The position numbers and the translations under genes are program-made. Below the pieces are notes generated by a model, which saw only the letters and a program-made list of their open reading frames with translations, ran no database searches and had not been told where the DNA came from. 59,862 nt of DNA, taken from NCBI GenBank assembly GCA_002701295.1, contig NZUJ01000128.1:21818-81679 (forward strand), given 5' to 3'. Each line of letters opens with the position of its first letter. The stretch's first letter is position 1. This DNA is from Ponticaulis sp. (GTDB taxonomy: Bacteria; Pseudomonadota; Alphaproteobacteria; Caulobacterales; Hyphomonadaceae). Below, one piece after another: positions 49,464 through 58,232 of this stretch.

Positions 49464-49499
49464 AAAAATAAGCCCGCCCTCGCATGGGGCGGGCTTTTT
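49463..49499. terminator. Bidirectional terminator between yceI and asd
   Basis: AGCCCGCCC (49471-49479) and GGGCGGGCT (49487-49495) pair perfectly. They are followed by TTTTT on the plus strand and preceded by seven A residues, so the hairpin can end both convergent genes. Confidence 0.93.
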
Positions 49500-49503
49500 C
49501 TTA

Positions 49504-50571
49504 TCAGCCTTCAATATCGTCTGGCAGAGGCGGGATCTGCGTTTTCTCCGGCTTCAGAACGCCGCGATTGATCAGCTCCTCAGCGATCTGAACCGCATTG
49601 AGCGCCGCACCTTTTCGCAGATTGTCCGACACACACCAGAAGGCAATGCCGTGATCTACGGTCTTGTCTTCCCGGATGCGTGAAATGAAGGTCGCCCATT
49701 CACCCACACACTCGATCGGCGTCACATAATTCTCTTCGTCGGCATCACGCTTGTCGATCACCATAATGCCCGGGCTCTCACGCAGAAGGGCACGGCAGTC
49801 TTCCTCGCTCAGCGCGCCAGCAAGTTCCAGATGAACAGCTTCGGCGTGACCAACAAAAGTCGGCACGCGCACGCAGGTCGCCACGAGTTCGATATCCGGA
49901 TCGAGAATCTTTTTGGTCTCGACCTCCATTTTCCACTCTTCCTTGGTGCGACCATCATCCATGAACTCGTCGATGTGTGGGATCACGTTAAAGGCGATCT
50001 GTTTGGTGAACTCATGAGGCTCTGCCTCCTGGTTCACATAAATACCCTTGGTCTGGTTCCACAGCTCGTCCATGGCCGCGCGACCAGCGCCAGATGTCGA
50101 CTGATAAGTCGACACCACAACGCGCTCGATCCCAACCTTGTCGTGGATCGGCTTCAGCGCGACAACCAACTGCGCCGTCGAACAATTGGGATTGGCGATG
50201 ATGTTCTTTTCTTCATAACCCATCACGGCATCGGCATTCACTTCCGGCACCACCAGCGGCACCAGCGGATCCATGCGGAAGGCTGAGGAGTTGTCGATGA
50301 CGATACAGTCTTTCAGGGCGATCTTCGGCGCCCATTCGCGCGCGGTATCGCCGCCCGCAGACATGAGACACAGGTCAACTGTCGAAAAGTCGAACTGCTC
50401 GATGTCGTGGCACTTCAGTTCCTTGTCACCATAGGAAACCGTCCGGCCGAGTGATTTTCGAGACGCCAGAGCAAACACTTCATCTGCAGGAAACAGGCGC
50501 TCCTCAAGAATATTGAGAATTTCCTGTCCCACATTTCCGGTCGCTCCGACCACTGCTACGCGCAATGCCAT
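49504..50571 (-). CDS. asd: Aspartate-semialdehyde dehydrogenase
   Basis: 355 residues. The N-terminal NADP Rossmann motif is VAVVGATGNVGQEIL; the catalytic cysteine is C130 in ANPNCSTAQ. The substrate Arg/His region follows (CVRVPTFVGHAEAVHLEL). It reduces aspartyl phosphate to the semialdehyde for lysine, diaminopimelate, threonine and methionine. The sequence is of the longer DEVFALAS-type found in Gram-negatives. Monocistronic. Confidence 0.97.
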   Translation of the reverse strand: MALRVAVVGATGNVGQEILNILEERLFPADEVFALASRKSLGRTVSYGDKELKCHDIEQFDFSTVDLCLMSAGGDTAREWAPKIALKDCIVIDNSSAFRMDPLVPLVVPEVNADAVMGYEEKNIIANPNCSTAQLVVALKPIHDKVGIERVVVSTYQSTSGAGRAAMDELWNQTKGIYVNQEAEPHEFTKQIAFNVIPHIDEFMDDGRTKEEWKMEVETKKILDPDIELVATCVRVPTFVGHAEAVHLELAGALSEEDCRALLRESPGIMVIDKRDADEENYVTPIECVGEWATFISRIREDKTVDHGIAFWCVSDNLRKGAALNAVQIAEELINRGVLKPEKTQIPPLPDDIEG

Positions 50572-50691
50572 GGCTGGGGTATCCTTTTCTTGTACGAAAG
50601 AAGGCGTGGGATAGCTGAAAAAGCGCAGTTTTCAAAATAGTCTTTACCCCGCGCCCGATATTCTTTTAGTTGGGGCGACTGGGAGAATCGC

Positions 50692-51069
50692 ATGGAAGCC
50701 CTCGAGAGCCTGATCGAACGCTATGTCGACTGCTATAATCGGATCGATGTTGACGGCATGTTGGAATGCGTCACAGACGATGTTCGGTTTGAGAATATTT
50801 CCAATGCCGGGCAGTCAATGCAGTTACAGGGCAAGGACGCTCTGAGCCAGGTAGCATCCGCCAGCGCGCAGGCCTTCACCTACCGCCGCCAACGTCTGAT
50901 CAGCCTTCTGTGCTCGGGCGACAAAGCCGCTGCAGAGGTTCGCTTTCAGGGTACGGCCGCACTTGATCTGCCGAATGGCATCATGCAGGGCCAGTCTGTC
51001 GACATTAAAGGCGCAAGCTTCTTTGAGGCACGCGACGGCCTTCTCTGCAAGATCGTCGACTATAGCTGA
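50692..51069 (+). CDS. SnoaL/NTF2-like protein
   Basis: A 125-residue single-domain protein of the cystatin-like cone fold: LIERYVDCYNRIDVDGMLECVTDDVRFENISN, a central TYRRQRLISLLCSGDKAAAEVRFQG, and an end SFFEARDGLLCKIVDYS. Members are isomerases, hydratases or ligand binders; nothing here tells which. It stands alone after asd. Confidence 0.82.
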   Translation: MEALESLIERYVDCYNRIDVDGMLECVTDDVRFENISNAGQSMQLQGKDALSQVASASAQAFTYRRQRLISLLCSGDKAAAEVRFQGTAALDLPNGIMQGQSVDIKGASFFEARDGLLCKIVDYS

Positions 51070-51262
51070 TCCGATCTCGCCGGATAACCGCCAGATAATC
51101 ACTTGACCTGAACCGCCAGGTTTGGCCTATGCGCACCTGATCCACGAAGAACATCTCTGTCAGCAGCAGTCTTATTCTGCTGCTAATATTCAGTAATCAT
51201 GTGATTTTTTCTTCCTTGCACGGAAGAATGCCCACACACTTCCCTCAGCAAAGGGGAAGCGT

Positions 51263-51538
51263 ATGACACACTACTCATCTGACTTCGAACAACAGCTCAA
51301 CGGGGCAGGATTGCTGACCACAGAGATCCTATACTTCCGTCCCGATCATCCCAAAATCCTCCAGAGCTTTGTCTGGCAGACCATGGATAAAGCTCCGGAA
51401 TTCGCGCGCCTGTCACAGTTTCTGGACTTCTGGCGACGCGAAATCGAAGCGGTCATCCACTCCATACGCGTCGCTCATGCTGATTATGTCGGCCCGTCCG
51501 GCTGGCGAAATGTCGACGAGTTCATGCCGCTGAACTAA
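51263..51538 (+). CDS. Usg family protein
   Basis: A 91-residue protein with the Usg pattern LLTTEILYFRPDHPKILQSFVWQ, FARLSQFLDFWRREIEAVIHSIRVAH. This small family is widespread in Alphaproteobacteria and has no established function. It has a good RBS (AAGGGGAAG). Its end overlaps the convergent GDSL hydrolase by 4 bp. Confidence 0.88.
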   Translation: MTHYSSDFEQQLNGAGLLTTEILYFRPDHPKILQSFVWQTMDKAPEFARLSQFLDFWRREIEAVIHSIRVAHADYVGPSGWRNVDEFMPLN

Positions 51539-52455
51539 TTGGCCGCCTCATCGAAGGTACTCAGAAGAAAATAGAGTTTCTGTGCCAGAACCTTATGCAC
51601 CGCTGAGGTTTTATGAGCCGCATCATAGTTGATGATCTGCGTGCAATCAGGCGCATTGATGCAGTACTGATCAGGCGAGGAATCATAAGTCAGAAACCCG
51701 TTTCGTCCTGAATTCTCAATCAGCTCGCGAATGAAGTAATAGGCATCGAACAGGCGGACTTCAGCGTCCAGCTCGTCATTCAGCTCCCGCACCAGCCAAT
51801 AAATATAGGTATTGAGCTGACGGCCAGCAGCATCATTGCGGGCTTCCTCTTCCGGTTCTTCAGTCGCGATATAAGCGTCTGACAAAACGGGCCGCGGCGT
51901 CCGGTTCGCGACAACAATGTATTTCGCCCCACGCTCAGCCAGCGTCTGCACCAGCTCTCTCAGGTTTGCGTCTGCCTGCCGGATGGCCACGTCCACAGCG
52001 TCCTGATCATTCTTGTCCACCAGCGCCAGATCATTGGACCCGGCATAAATTAGATAAAGCGCATTCGGGTTCGCCATGCTGCCGTCACCCAGAAAAGCGA
52101 GATACTCATCCATCTGCATTAGCGCGCCCGTATTGGCCGCCTCCGGCATGCCGCGCCGCGCAACGATATTTCCAACGCCGGTCGTCGCCCCGCCCCAACC
52201 GAAATTAAGCTGCGGAACCACCAGGCGTTCTGACAGATACTCCGGGAGAATATCGCCATCTGACGATCGGCCCGCCAGGGTGTTGGCAGGCGGGATCACG
52301 CCATCATCAGGCGTTGCACCTTCCGCACTCAACCGGCCGATATCGACATTGCTGTCACCAATCACCACAAGCTGATCAAACTCGACGGCCATTGCGGGCA
52401 AAACCATCAAGAGGCTCGCAATTGCGCTACCAAACAGGTTTTTCATCAGACTCAT
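51535..52455 (-). CDS. Secreted SGNH/GDSL hydrolase
   Basis: 306 residues with a signal peptide (LFGSAIASLLMVLPAMA). Block I is VVIGDSNVDIGR (nucleophile Ser in GDSN). Block II/III features appear as NFGWGGATTGVG and YLIYAGSNDLAL. Block V is NYDAAHKTSAVH (Asp and His). The family includes autotransporter-like esterases and phospholipases of the LPXTG-free type; here it is a free periplasmic or secreted esterase. The substrate is unknown. Confidence 0.88.
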   Translation of the reverse strand: MSLMKNLFGSAIASLLMVLPAMAVEFDQLVVIGDSNVDIGRLSAEGATPDDGVIPPANTLAGRSSDGDILPEYLSERLVVPQLNFGWGGATTGVGNIVARRGMPEAANTGALMQMDEYLAFLGDGSMANPNALYLIYAGSNDLALVDKNDQDAVDVAIRQADANLRELVQTLAERGAKYIVVANRTPRPVLSDAYIATEEPEEEARNDAAGRQLNTYIYWLVRELNDELDAEVRLFDAYYFIRELIENSGRNGFLTYDSSPDQYCINAPDCTQIINYDAAHKTSAVHKVLAQKLYFLLSTFDEAAN

Positions 52456-52513
52456 TTCGCGCTCCTCCCTGATCCGCGTTCAAAGCTTTGCATGTCTCTC
52501 CCCGTTTTGAAAA

Positions 52514-53374
52514 TCACGAAGACCTGTTTCGATCACGCGGCGCATGCACCAGGGCCACCAGAACGAAACTGATGATCATCAACAAATACCACGCGCCCAG
52601 CTTGTTGATCGACACCATCCGCCAGCCGCCCTCCTGCCCCGGATAAGTCCAGGCGCGCGCAAAGGTTCCGGCATTCTCCGCAAACCAGATGAACAGAGCC
52701 ACCAGAACAAGCCCCACGATCAGAGGCATGGGACGATGCTTTTCGTCTGGCCGGAACCAGATCACGCACGGCCCATAGATCACGACCGTCGCCGCAAACA
52801 ATGCCAACCGGATATCCACCGTATAATGATGGGTGAAGAAATTCACATACACTGCCAGCGCCAGAAGCCCCTGCATCCAGAGCGGCGGAAAACGATCAAA
52901 CCGGAAATCAAAGATCCGCCAGCACCGCGCGATATAACTACCCACGCAGGCATACATGAAGCCCGAGAACAGCGGCACATCGCCAATTCGAAACACGCTT
53001 GCCTAGGGGTAAATCCAGCTCCCTTGCGCCGTCTTGAACACTTCCATCAATGTGCCCACGACATGGAAGACAAAGATCACCTTTGCTTCCTCCAGCGTCT
53101 CGAGCCCGCTCACCAACAGGCACACCTGAATGGCTAGCGCGCACAGAAAGATGAAGTCATATCGCGAGAGCGCGCCATCTGTCGGATAGAACACAAATGT
53201 CGCCAGCAGCAGAAAAACCATCGCCCCGCCGAACAGACAGGCCCAGGCTTGCTTTATCCCAAAGGATAGAAATTCGAATGCACCAAGGCTCCATGGTCCC
53301 TTCACCCACTGTTCTCGCAGGTCAGTATGGGCCCGATGCAACCGGTCTCGAACCGTTCGGCTGGATGACGTCAT
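52514..53374 (-). pseudogene. DUF817 family membrane protein gene with an in-frame TAG
   Basis: Two adjoining pieces in the same frame together make one DUF817 protein of about 285 residues. The 5' part (53374 down) ends KTAQGSWIYP. TAG then stands at 53005-53003, and the frame continues AS, then GTG-start VFRIGDVPLFSGFMYACVGSYIARCWRIF to 52514. The family has KTxxGSWxYPE...RIGxVPLFSGFMYA at this point, so one base change (GAG to TAG) probably removed a glutamate. Everything else looks intact, with about seven membrane helices. Alternatives are a sequencing error, read-through, or re-initiation at GTG 52996. Confidence 0.82.
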
Positions 53375-53480
53375 GACTGCGTCCTTCACTCTCAACCTAG
53401 CCATTGCCCTGAATTACCGTCAGAAAAAAGGCGGCCAGATGACCGCCCTCACCCAAATAATCAGGGCTGATGGTCTTCAC

Positions 53481-53792
53481 TCAGAACATCCCCGTGATCA
53501 GAACACCTGCGCCCAGTCCCAGAAAGAATAGCCCAAGACCAGCCACACCATGCACCCAGGAGGTTTTGGGCTGCACGCGGGCATCAGCAGCTCCCGCGCT
53601 ATCCATCAGAAGCACCGTCTTTTCGACATCAAACACACTGGCCAGCGCAAGTGTCGTCTCCATCGAGGCGACGCCATCCTTCTCAACGCGCTGGATTGTT
53701 CGCACGCTGACGTCACAAATTTCAGCCAGATGCTGCTGAGTCCAGCCGCTCTTTGTGCGCAGGTCTTTCACCGTTTCAGATACCAGAAGCAT
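53481..53792 (-). CDS. XRE-type regulator with C-terminal membrane helix
   Basis: 103 residues. The helix-turn-helix (about 5-60) reads ETVKDLRTKSGWTQQHLAEICDVSVRTIQRVEKDG. A linker and one membrane helix at the C-terminus (GVAGLGLFFLGLGAGVLITG) follow. Its ATG lies 2 bp past the stop of the upstream gene, so both are one operon. Membrane-tethered XRE regulators often pair with a partner membrane protein, here probably the upstream gene product. Confidence 0.88.
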   Translation of the reverse strand: MLLVSETVKDLRTKSGWTQQHLAEICDVSVRTIQRVEKDGVASMETTLALASVFDVEKTVLLMDSAGAADARVQPKTSWVHGVAGLGLFFLGLGAGVLITGMF

Positions 53793-53794
53793 GA

Positions 53795-54226
53795 TCAGGC
53801 ACCCGCGCCAGAAGCTGCGGCAATTGCCTTGCCGATATAGACGCCCAGCGGAAACAAGAGCGCGCCAATGGCAATGCCAGCCCCCAGCATGACACCAAGT
53901 GCAAGCACACCCTTAGCATCTTGCGTAACACCTTTGGTGAACAGCTTCTCACCGCCCGCATGCGCCTCACAATAGAGCGTCGTACCCCAGCGATAACCGA
54001 GCGTCACCTGAACCACTTCACCATCTGGAAGCGTCACATCATGCGTTTCAGAAAACTTCCAGCTATCGATTTCGTCGACGATCTCGTCATTCAGCCAGAT
54101 GCGGGTCTTCGCAGACCAGGTGGACGCCTGCGCAATGATTTGCTGCCCCTTATACACAAAGGGAAATGTCACCCAGCCGAGCGACACTTTCATTTCAGGT
54201 TTCGAATGTGTTGTTGTGTTTGTCAT
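53795..54226 (-). CDS. Membrane-associated protein of unknown function, in operon with XRE regulator
   Basis: 143 residues with a strong RBS (AAAGGAG, 7 bases before ATG 54226). Residues about 12-95 look like a beta-sandwich (VTFPFVYKGQQIIAQASTWSAKTRIWLNDEIVDEIDSW, VVQVTLGYRWGTTLYCEAHAGGEKLF). The end is one long hydrophobic region (GVLALGVMLGAGIAIGALLFPLGVYIGKAIAAA). I do not recognise a family. The next gene, 2 bp away, is the XRE regulator. Confidence 0.68.
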   Translation of the reverse strand: MTNTTTHSKPEMKVSLGWVTFPFVYKGQQIIAQASTWSAKTRIWLNDEIVDEIDSWKFSETHDVTLPDGEVVQVTLGYRWGTTLYCEAHAGGEKLFTKGVTQDAKGVLALGVMLGAGIAIGALLFPLGVYIGKAIAAASGAGA

Positions 54227-54294
54227 GGTGGAACTCCTTTCATCCCACCAATCGAGCTATAGCAAGCTTTGACTGCTCAGAACGACACGGACGT

Positions 54295-54324
54295 GACTGT
54301 CACCTTTGTGTCAGGGTGACAGTC
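54295..54324. promoter_or_regulatory. 10-bp inverted repeat upstream of the XRE operon
   Basis: GACTGTCACC (54295-54304) pairs perfectly with GGTGACAGTC (54315-54324). The half-site recurs as GGCTGTCATG just after, and TGTCA-GGG-TGACA lies inside. It stands 69-98 bp upstream of the 54226 start and 18 bp beyond the leuB stop. It may be an operator of the XRE regulator or the leuB terminator; the lack of a T-run next to it favours the operator. Confidence 0.5.
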
Positions 54325-54341
54325 GGCTGTCATGTTCGATT

Positions 54342-55421
54342 TTACAGCTCCGCTAGTATGGCATCGCCCATCTGAGACGTGCTCATCGAACCACCAATAT
54401 CGCTAGTCCGGGCACCTTTTTCGAGCGCCTGACCTACCGCGCGGGTGATCTCATCAGCGGCCTCAGCGCGCTCTAGGTTCCACTGGCAGGCCATGGCGAA
54501 AGACAGGATCGCGGCACATGGATTGGCCTTGCCCTGTCCTGCAATGTCCGGCGCTGAACCGTGAACTGGCTCGTAAAGACCCGGCTTGCCCGCATCTGAC
54601 AGAGACGCGGATGGCAACATGCCGATAGAGCCTGTCAGCATACTCGCTTCGTCAGACAGAATGTCGCCAAACAGGTTGTCCGCGAGGATTACATCAAAAC
54701 CTTTCGGCTCGCGCACCAGCTGCATGGCGCAGGCATCGGCCAGCATATGGTGCAGCGGAACGCCCATCTCTTTCAGTTCAGCATCATAGAGCGCCTGAAC
54801 TTCCTGCTTCCACAGCAGGCCTGAATCCATCACGTTAGATTTCTCAACAGAGCACACACCGCCCCATTTGCGGTCGTAATTTCCACGACCCTTGGCAATA
54901 TCGAAGGCGACGCGCGTAATCCGCTGAATTTCAGGTGTGGAATATTCCGCATTGTCAAAGCCGCGGCGCGTGCCATCCGGCAGGGTTTCAATACCCTTCG
55001 GCTGGCCGAAATAAACGCCACCGACCAACTCGCGCACAATCAGAATGTCGAGACCCTCCACCAGCTCGCGCTTCAGCGCAGAGGCATCCGCAAGCGCCGA
55101 AAAGCACAGCGCCGGGCGCAGGTTCGCATAGGTGTCCAGACCTTTTCTAAGGCCAAGCAGGCCGGCTTCCGGACGGTGCTGGCGCTCAACGCCATCCCAT
55201 TTCGGTCCGCCAACCGCGCCCATCAGAACGGCGCTGGACGCCTTGGCACGGTCCAGCGTCTCATCTGTGAGCGGTGTGCCATGCTCGTCATAGCTCGCGC
55301 CACCGACGAGACCGTATTCGAGATTCAGATCCGGAGCGACTTTCTCCGCAATGCGGACTGTCTGCTCAATCACTTCAGGGCCGATACCATCGCCAGGCAA
55401 AAGAAGAAGTGTCTGTGTCAT
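54342..55421 (-). CDS. leuB: 3-isopropylmalate dehydrogenase
   Basis: 359 residues. The start is LLLLPGDGIGPEVIEQTVRI; the substrate-binding arginines are in the LRKGLDTYANLRPALCF region; VCSVEKSNVMDSGLLWK and the NAD motif EPVHGSAPDIAGQGKANPCAAILSFAMAC are complete. It oxidises and decarboxylates 3-isopropylmalate in leucine synthesis. It lies downstream of leuD and the inhibitor gene on the same strand. Confidence 0.97.
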   Translation of the reverse strand: MTQTLLLLPGDGIGPEVIEQTVRIAEKVAPDLNLEYGLVGGASYDEHGTPLTDETLDRAKASSAVLMGAVGGPKWDGVERQHRPEAGLLGLRKGLDTYANLRPALCFSALADASALKRELVEGLDILIVRELVGGVYFGQPKGIETLPDGTRRGFDNAEYSTPEIQRITRVAFDIAKGRGNYDRKWGGVCSVEKSNVMDSGLLWKQEVQALYDAELKEMGVPLHHMLADACAMQLVREPKGFDVILADNLFGDILSDEASMLTGSIGMLPSASLSDAGKPGLYEPVHGSAPDIAGQGKANPCAAILSFAMACQWNLERAEAADEITRAVGQALEKGARTSDIGGSMSTSQMGDAILAEL

Positions 55422-55530
55422 GAGGGGATATCCATCTGGAGAAAACAGGCTCTCTCAAGCCAAAATTTTGCGTCAGATCAAGACACATCACCCTGAAAGC
55501 GGCAAAGCATCCCAATTTTTCGCTGAAAAT

Positions 55531-55956
55531 CTAGTTTTGAACGCTGACTCTGATCGTCCGGCCTTCAACGGGCTGACCACCTGATCGCGCGTAAATAAGG
55601 TCGATCGTCGTCTTGCCCGGCATCATCGCTTCAAAGGTCAGAGTTTCCTCACCCCCGACACCAACCATGCCTTCAGGGTGCGGATCGCTCTCATAAGTGT
55701 TGTCAGCCTGCGTAACTACGCCGCTATCCAGGCCGGAAATGACCTGCCAGAAATAGCCAGTCGACGGGTTAGAGCGCAGGACCACCTCAAACTTCCCGCC
55801 CGGGCGAAGCGTCACATCCGAGACGCCATCCGGCTTATAAAGCGTTTGCATCGCTGCCGCACCTTCAAGGCCTTTGACTTCCTTACCGGTATTCAACGCA
55901 TCCACTGCACAGGCCGAAAGCCCTAGCGCAGCACACAGCGCGAGCGAGCGTCTCAT
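55531..55956 (-). CDS. Chagasin-like protease inhibitor (I42 family), lipoprotein
   Basis: 141 residues with a lipoprotein signal (LGLSAC, C16). The chagasin loops are visible: [10 protein letters not shown] (loop 2), [16 protein letters not shown] (loop 4 region) and [12 protein letters not shown] in place of the usual RPW loop (loop 6). Such proteins inhibit papain-type cysteine proteases from the periplasmic side. Its start overlaps the end of leuD by 4 bp, and leuB follows 109 bp later, an odd setting for a protease inhibitor. Confidence 0.88.
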   Translation of the reverse strand: MRRSLALCAALGLSACAVDALNTGKEVKGLEGAAAMQTLYKPDGVSDVTLRPGGKFEVVLRSNPSTGYFWQVISGLDSGVVTQADNTYESDPHPEGMVGVGGEETLTFEAMMPGKTTIDLIYARSGGQPVEGRTIRVSVQN

Positions 55957-56567
55957 GCAGATTTTTCCAGCCAGGGCATGGAGAGCTTCCGCTTGGCCTC
56001 ATATTCGGAAATCCGATCTTCTGCCTGCAGCGTAAGACCGATGTCATCCAGACCCTCAATCAGATTATGACGACGCGTCCCATCCAGATCGAATGAAAGC
56101 TTTTCACCATCCGGCAGCGTGATTTCCATCTCTTCAAGGCTTACGGTGAAGAAGTGATTTCCGCCCCGTGCGTCGTCCATCATGCGGTCAATCACGCTCT
56201 GAGGCATGATGATCGGCAGAATGCCATTTTTGAAGCAGTTATTGTAGAAAATGTCTGCAAAGCTCGGCGCAATCACACACCGGATCCCCTGGTCCAACAG
56301 TGCCCACGGCGCGTGCTCGCGTGATGATCCACACCCGAAATTCGCGCCCGCAATCAGGATGCTGGCATCCTTGTACTCTTCGCGGTTCAGCACGAAGTCA
56401 GGGTCAGGCGAGCCATCACCTCGTGTCTTCAGCTCGTAGAACAAGCCTTTGGAAAGCCCCGTCCGTTCCGTCGTTTTCAGGAACTGTTTCGGGATGATCA
56501 TGTCGGTGTCGACATTGGCGATACGAAGCGGCGCAGCACGGCCGGTGAGAGTCTTAAAAGCGTCCAT
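55953..56567 (-). CDS. leuD: 3-isopropylmalate dehydratase small subunit
   Basis: 204 residues with the LeuD motifs [67 protein letters not shown]. With LeuC it interconverts 2- and 3-isopropylmalate. LeuC is not encoded beside it; the next gene is a VOC protein. The 3' end overlaps the inhibitor gene by 4 bp. Confidence 0.96.
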   Translation of the reverse strand: MDAFKTLTGRAAPLRIANVDTDMIIPKQFLKTTERTGLSKGLFYELKTRGDGSPDPDFVLNREEYKDASILIAGANFGCGSSREHAPWALLDQGIRCVIAPSFADIFYNNCFKNGILPIIMPQSVIDRMMDDARGGNHFFTVSLEEMEITLPDGEKLSFDLDGTRRHNLIEGLDDIGLTLQAEDRISEYEAKRKLSMPWLEKSA

Positions 56568-56618
56568 GCGCTCCTAATACTGCGTCACCTTCACCCGGAT
56601 CAACGCTTTTCGATGCGT

Positions 56619-57464
56619 TTATCCATTATTGTCCAGAAACAGGGTCGGCACGGACAGACAGCCCGAATGCACCCGCATAACGCGCGTACCCTTGTGACGG
56701 CCTTTCTTGACCTCTGTCACCTCCACTCCCGCTCTGGTCAGCCGCGTATGTGTCGCCTCGAGATTCGGCACTTCATACGTCACCCCCCACAGGGCATCCG
56801 GAGCTGTCGGCGGGGTCGATCCATCCAGACGCGACACGAATTCAATCGTCGTTTCGCCCAGCCGGAAAAACAGAAAGCGCGCGCCCCAGTCCGGATTAGT
56901 CCGGTCAAGCGCCAGCCTGATGCCCAGCTTCGCGCCGAACACAGCCATGGCACGGTCGGGGTTGCCGGTATTGACCACCAGATGATCGACGCGGGAGGCC
57001 GCATTATCAGGCGCCTTGATATGAATGCGCGGATCCCCCTCATTCGCCGTCATGAACAGTTTCACGTCGCCCAGTGATGGATCTTCACATCTGAACTTCG
57101 ACCACCGCTTTCTCTGACCCATGAACCGGGCCTCCTGCACACTCACATCTCCGGGTTTCAACCCGCGACGCATGGCCGTGAAGTGCGCATCGCCAATATC
57201 TTCGGTCCCTACGGCCAGGGTCGACAGCACACCTTCTCTTCCATCCAGAATTTCAATAATGCGGCTACCGACCGGACCATCACCTGAAGGTGCCAGAAGC
57301 TCTACACTTGTATTTGCGAGATGAAATTGCGCCGTCGCCGTTCCGTCTGAAGGCGTGACATGCTGCCAGTCGCAGGCCCGGCCCAACAGTTTCTGATAGG
57401 TCTCAACACCTTTGGTGAGATCAGGAACAAGAATAACAAAATGGTCCAGAAAGGCGGCAGTCAT
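56619..57464 (-). CDS. VOC/glyoxalase-like protein
   Basis: 281 residues from ATG 57464. Two glyoxalase-like halves: LDHFVILVPDLTKGVETYQKLLGRACDW and VDHLVVNTGNPDRAMAVFGAKLGIRLAL. Metal-type histidines are in LDHF and VDHL and glutamates in SVELLAP and TIEFVSR. The substrate is unknown. The stop is 51 bp upstream of the leuD start. Confidence 0.85.
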   Translation of the reverse strand: MTAAFLDHFVILVPDLTKGVETYQKLLGRACDWQHVTPSDGTATAQFHLANTSVELLAPSGDGPVGSRIIEILDGREGVLSTLAVGTEDIGDAHFTAMRRGLKPGDVSVQEARFMGQRKRWSKFRCEDPSLGDVKLFMTANEGDPRIHIKAPDNAASRVDHLVVNTGNPDRAMAVFGAKLGIRLALDRTNPDWGARFLFFRLGETTIEFVSRLDGSTPPTAPDALWGVTYEVPNLEATHTRLTRAGVEVTEVKKGRHKGTRVMRVHSGCLSVPTLFLDNNG

Positions 57465-57541
57465 GAAGCGAACTCGTTTTTGTGGCAATCACACCATGCT
57501 GAAGCCAGCCGGCGACAAACACAAGCAAGTCCTGGACCAGC

Positions 57542-57949
57542 CTAGCCCTTCATTGAGGCAACAAACCCGTGGCGGAGCTCATTCCCTTCATCGCAATCCG
57601 GAAACACCCAGGCCAGAAATGAGTCAGCCAGAATGTCTTTATGGCAGATATCTACCTTCACATCTTCACCATTCTGGCGGGCCTGAAGATCACTGACCAC
57701 ACGCTCCAGAACGCGCTCAAGCGCCCGATAAGCCGTCTCACGCCGCATACGAAGTTGCTCGATCTGCCCATGATCCACAACCTGCTGGTTCGCCACAGCC
57801 TTGGTCAGGCGGTCTTCACGGGCAAAGGTCTGGTCGATCACATTGGTGAGGAATGTAATAATAGGACGGAATTGCTTCGACGATCCTACGTCATCGCTTG
57901 ACATATCTTTGGTCTTTGATTTGTTTTTGCTTCTTCGCACATGCAGCAT
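57542..57949 (-). CDS. Hypothetical protein, 135 aa
   Basis: From ATG 57949 (MLHVRRSKNKSKTKD). TTG 57991 and ATG 57904 are alternatives. A basic N-terminus is followed by a helical region (FLTNVIDQTFAREDRLTKAVANQQVVDHGQIEQLRMRRETAYRALERVLERVVSDL), probably coiled coil, and a C-terminal end DSFLAWVFPDCDEGNELRHGFVASMKG. I recognise no family. The 5' side lies in an AT-rich stretch that also leads to the GH5 gene. Confidence 0.6.
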   Translation of the reverse strand: MLHVRRSKNKSKTKDMSSDDVGSSKQFRPIITFLTNVIDQTFAREDRLTKAVANQQVVDHGQIEQLRMRRETAYRALERVLERVVSDLQARQNGEDVKVDICHKDILADSFLAWVFPDCDEGNELRHGFVASMKG

Positions 57950-58232
57950 TTTGATGCGGAAGGCGCGGCTTGAAGCATACTTTTTCGGCAATGTCAGCCA
58001 AATTTGTCAGTAATTTTTCACAATTTTGAATTGATCAGAAATAATTTTCGAAAGCGCTCTGTTTTAAAACATAATTTTCTAAAACGTGTTTTGCATTACA
58101 AAATGGACATGAATGGCGGTTGTTTTGTTTGCGACGACTTAAGCATCCCGAAATGCGTTTCCGTTAGAGACTCAGATGGCACTCAATTTGCTTGTCTGAA
58201 ACTTCTGAACGTTTTGGGAGAACCGGGAATCC

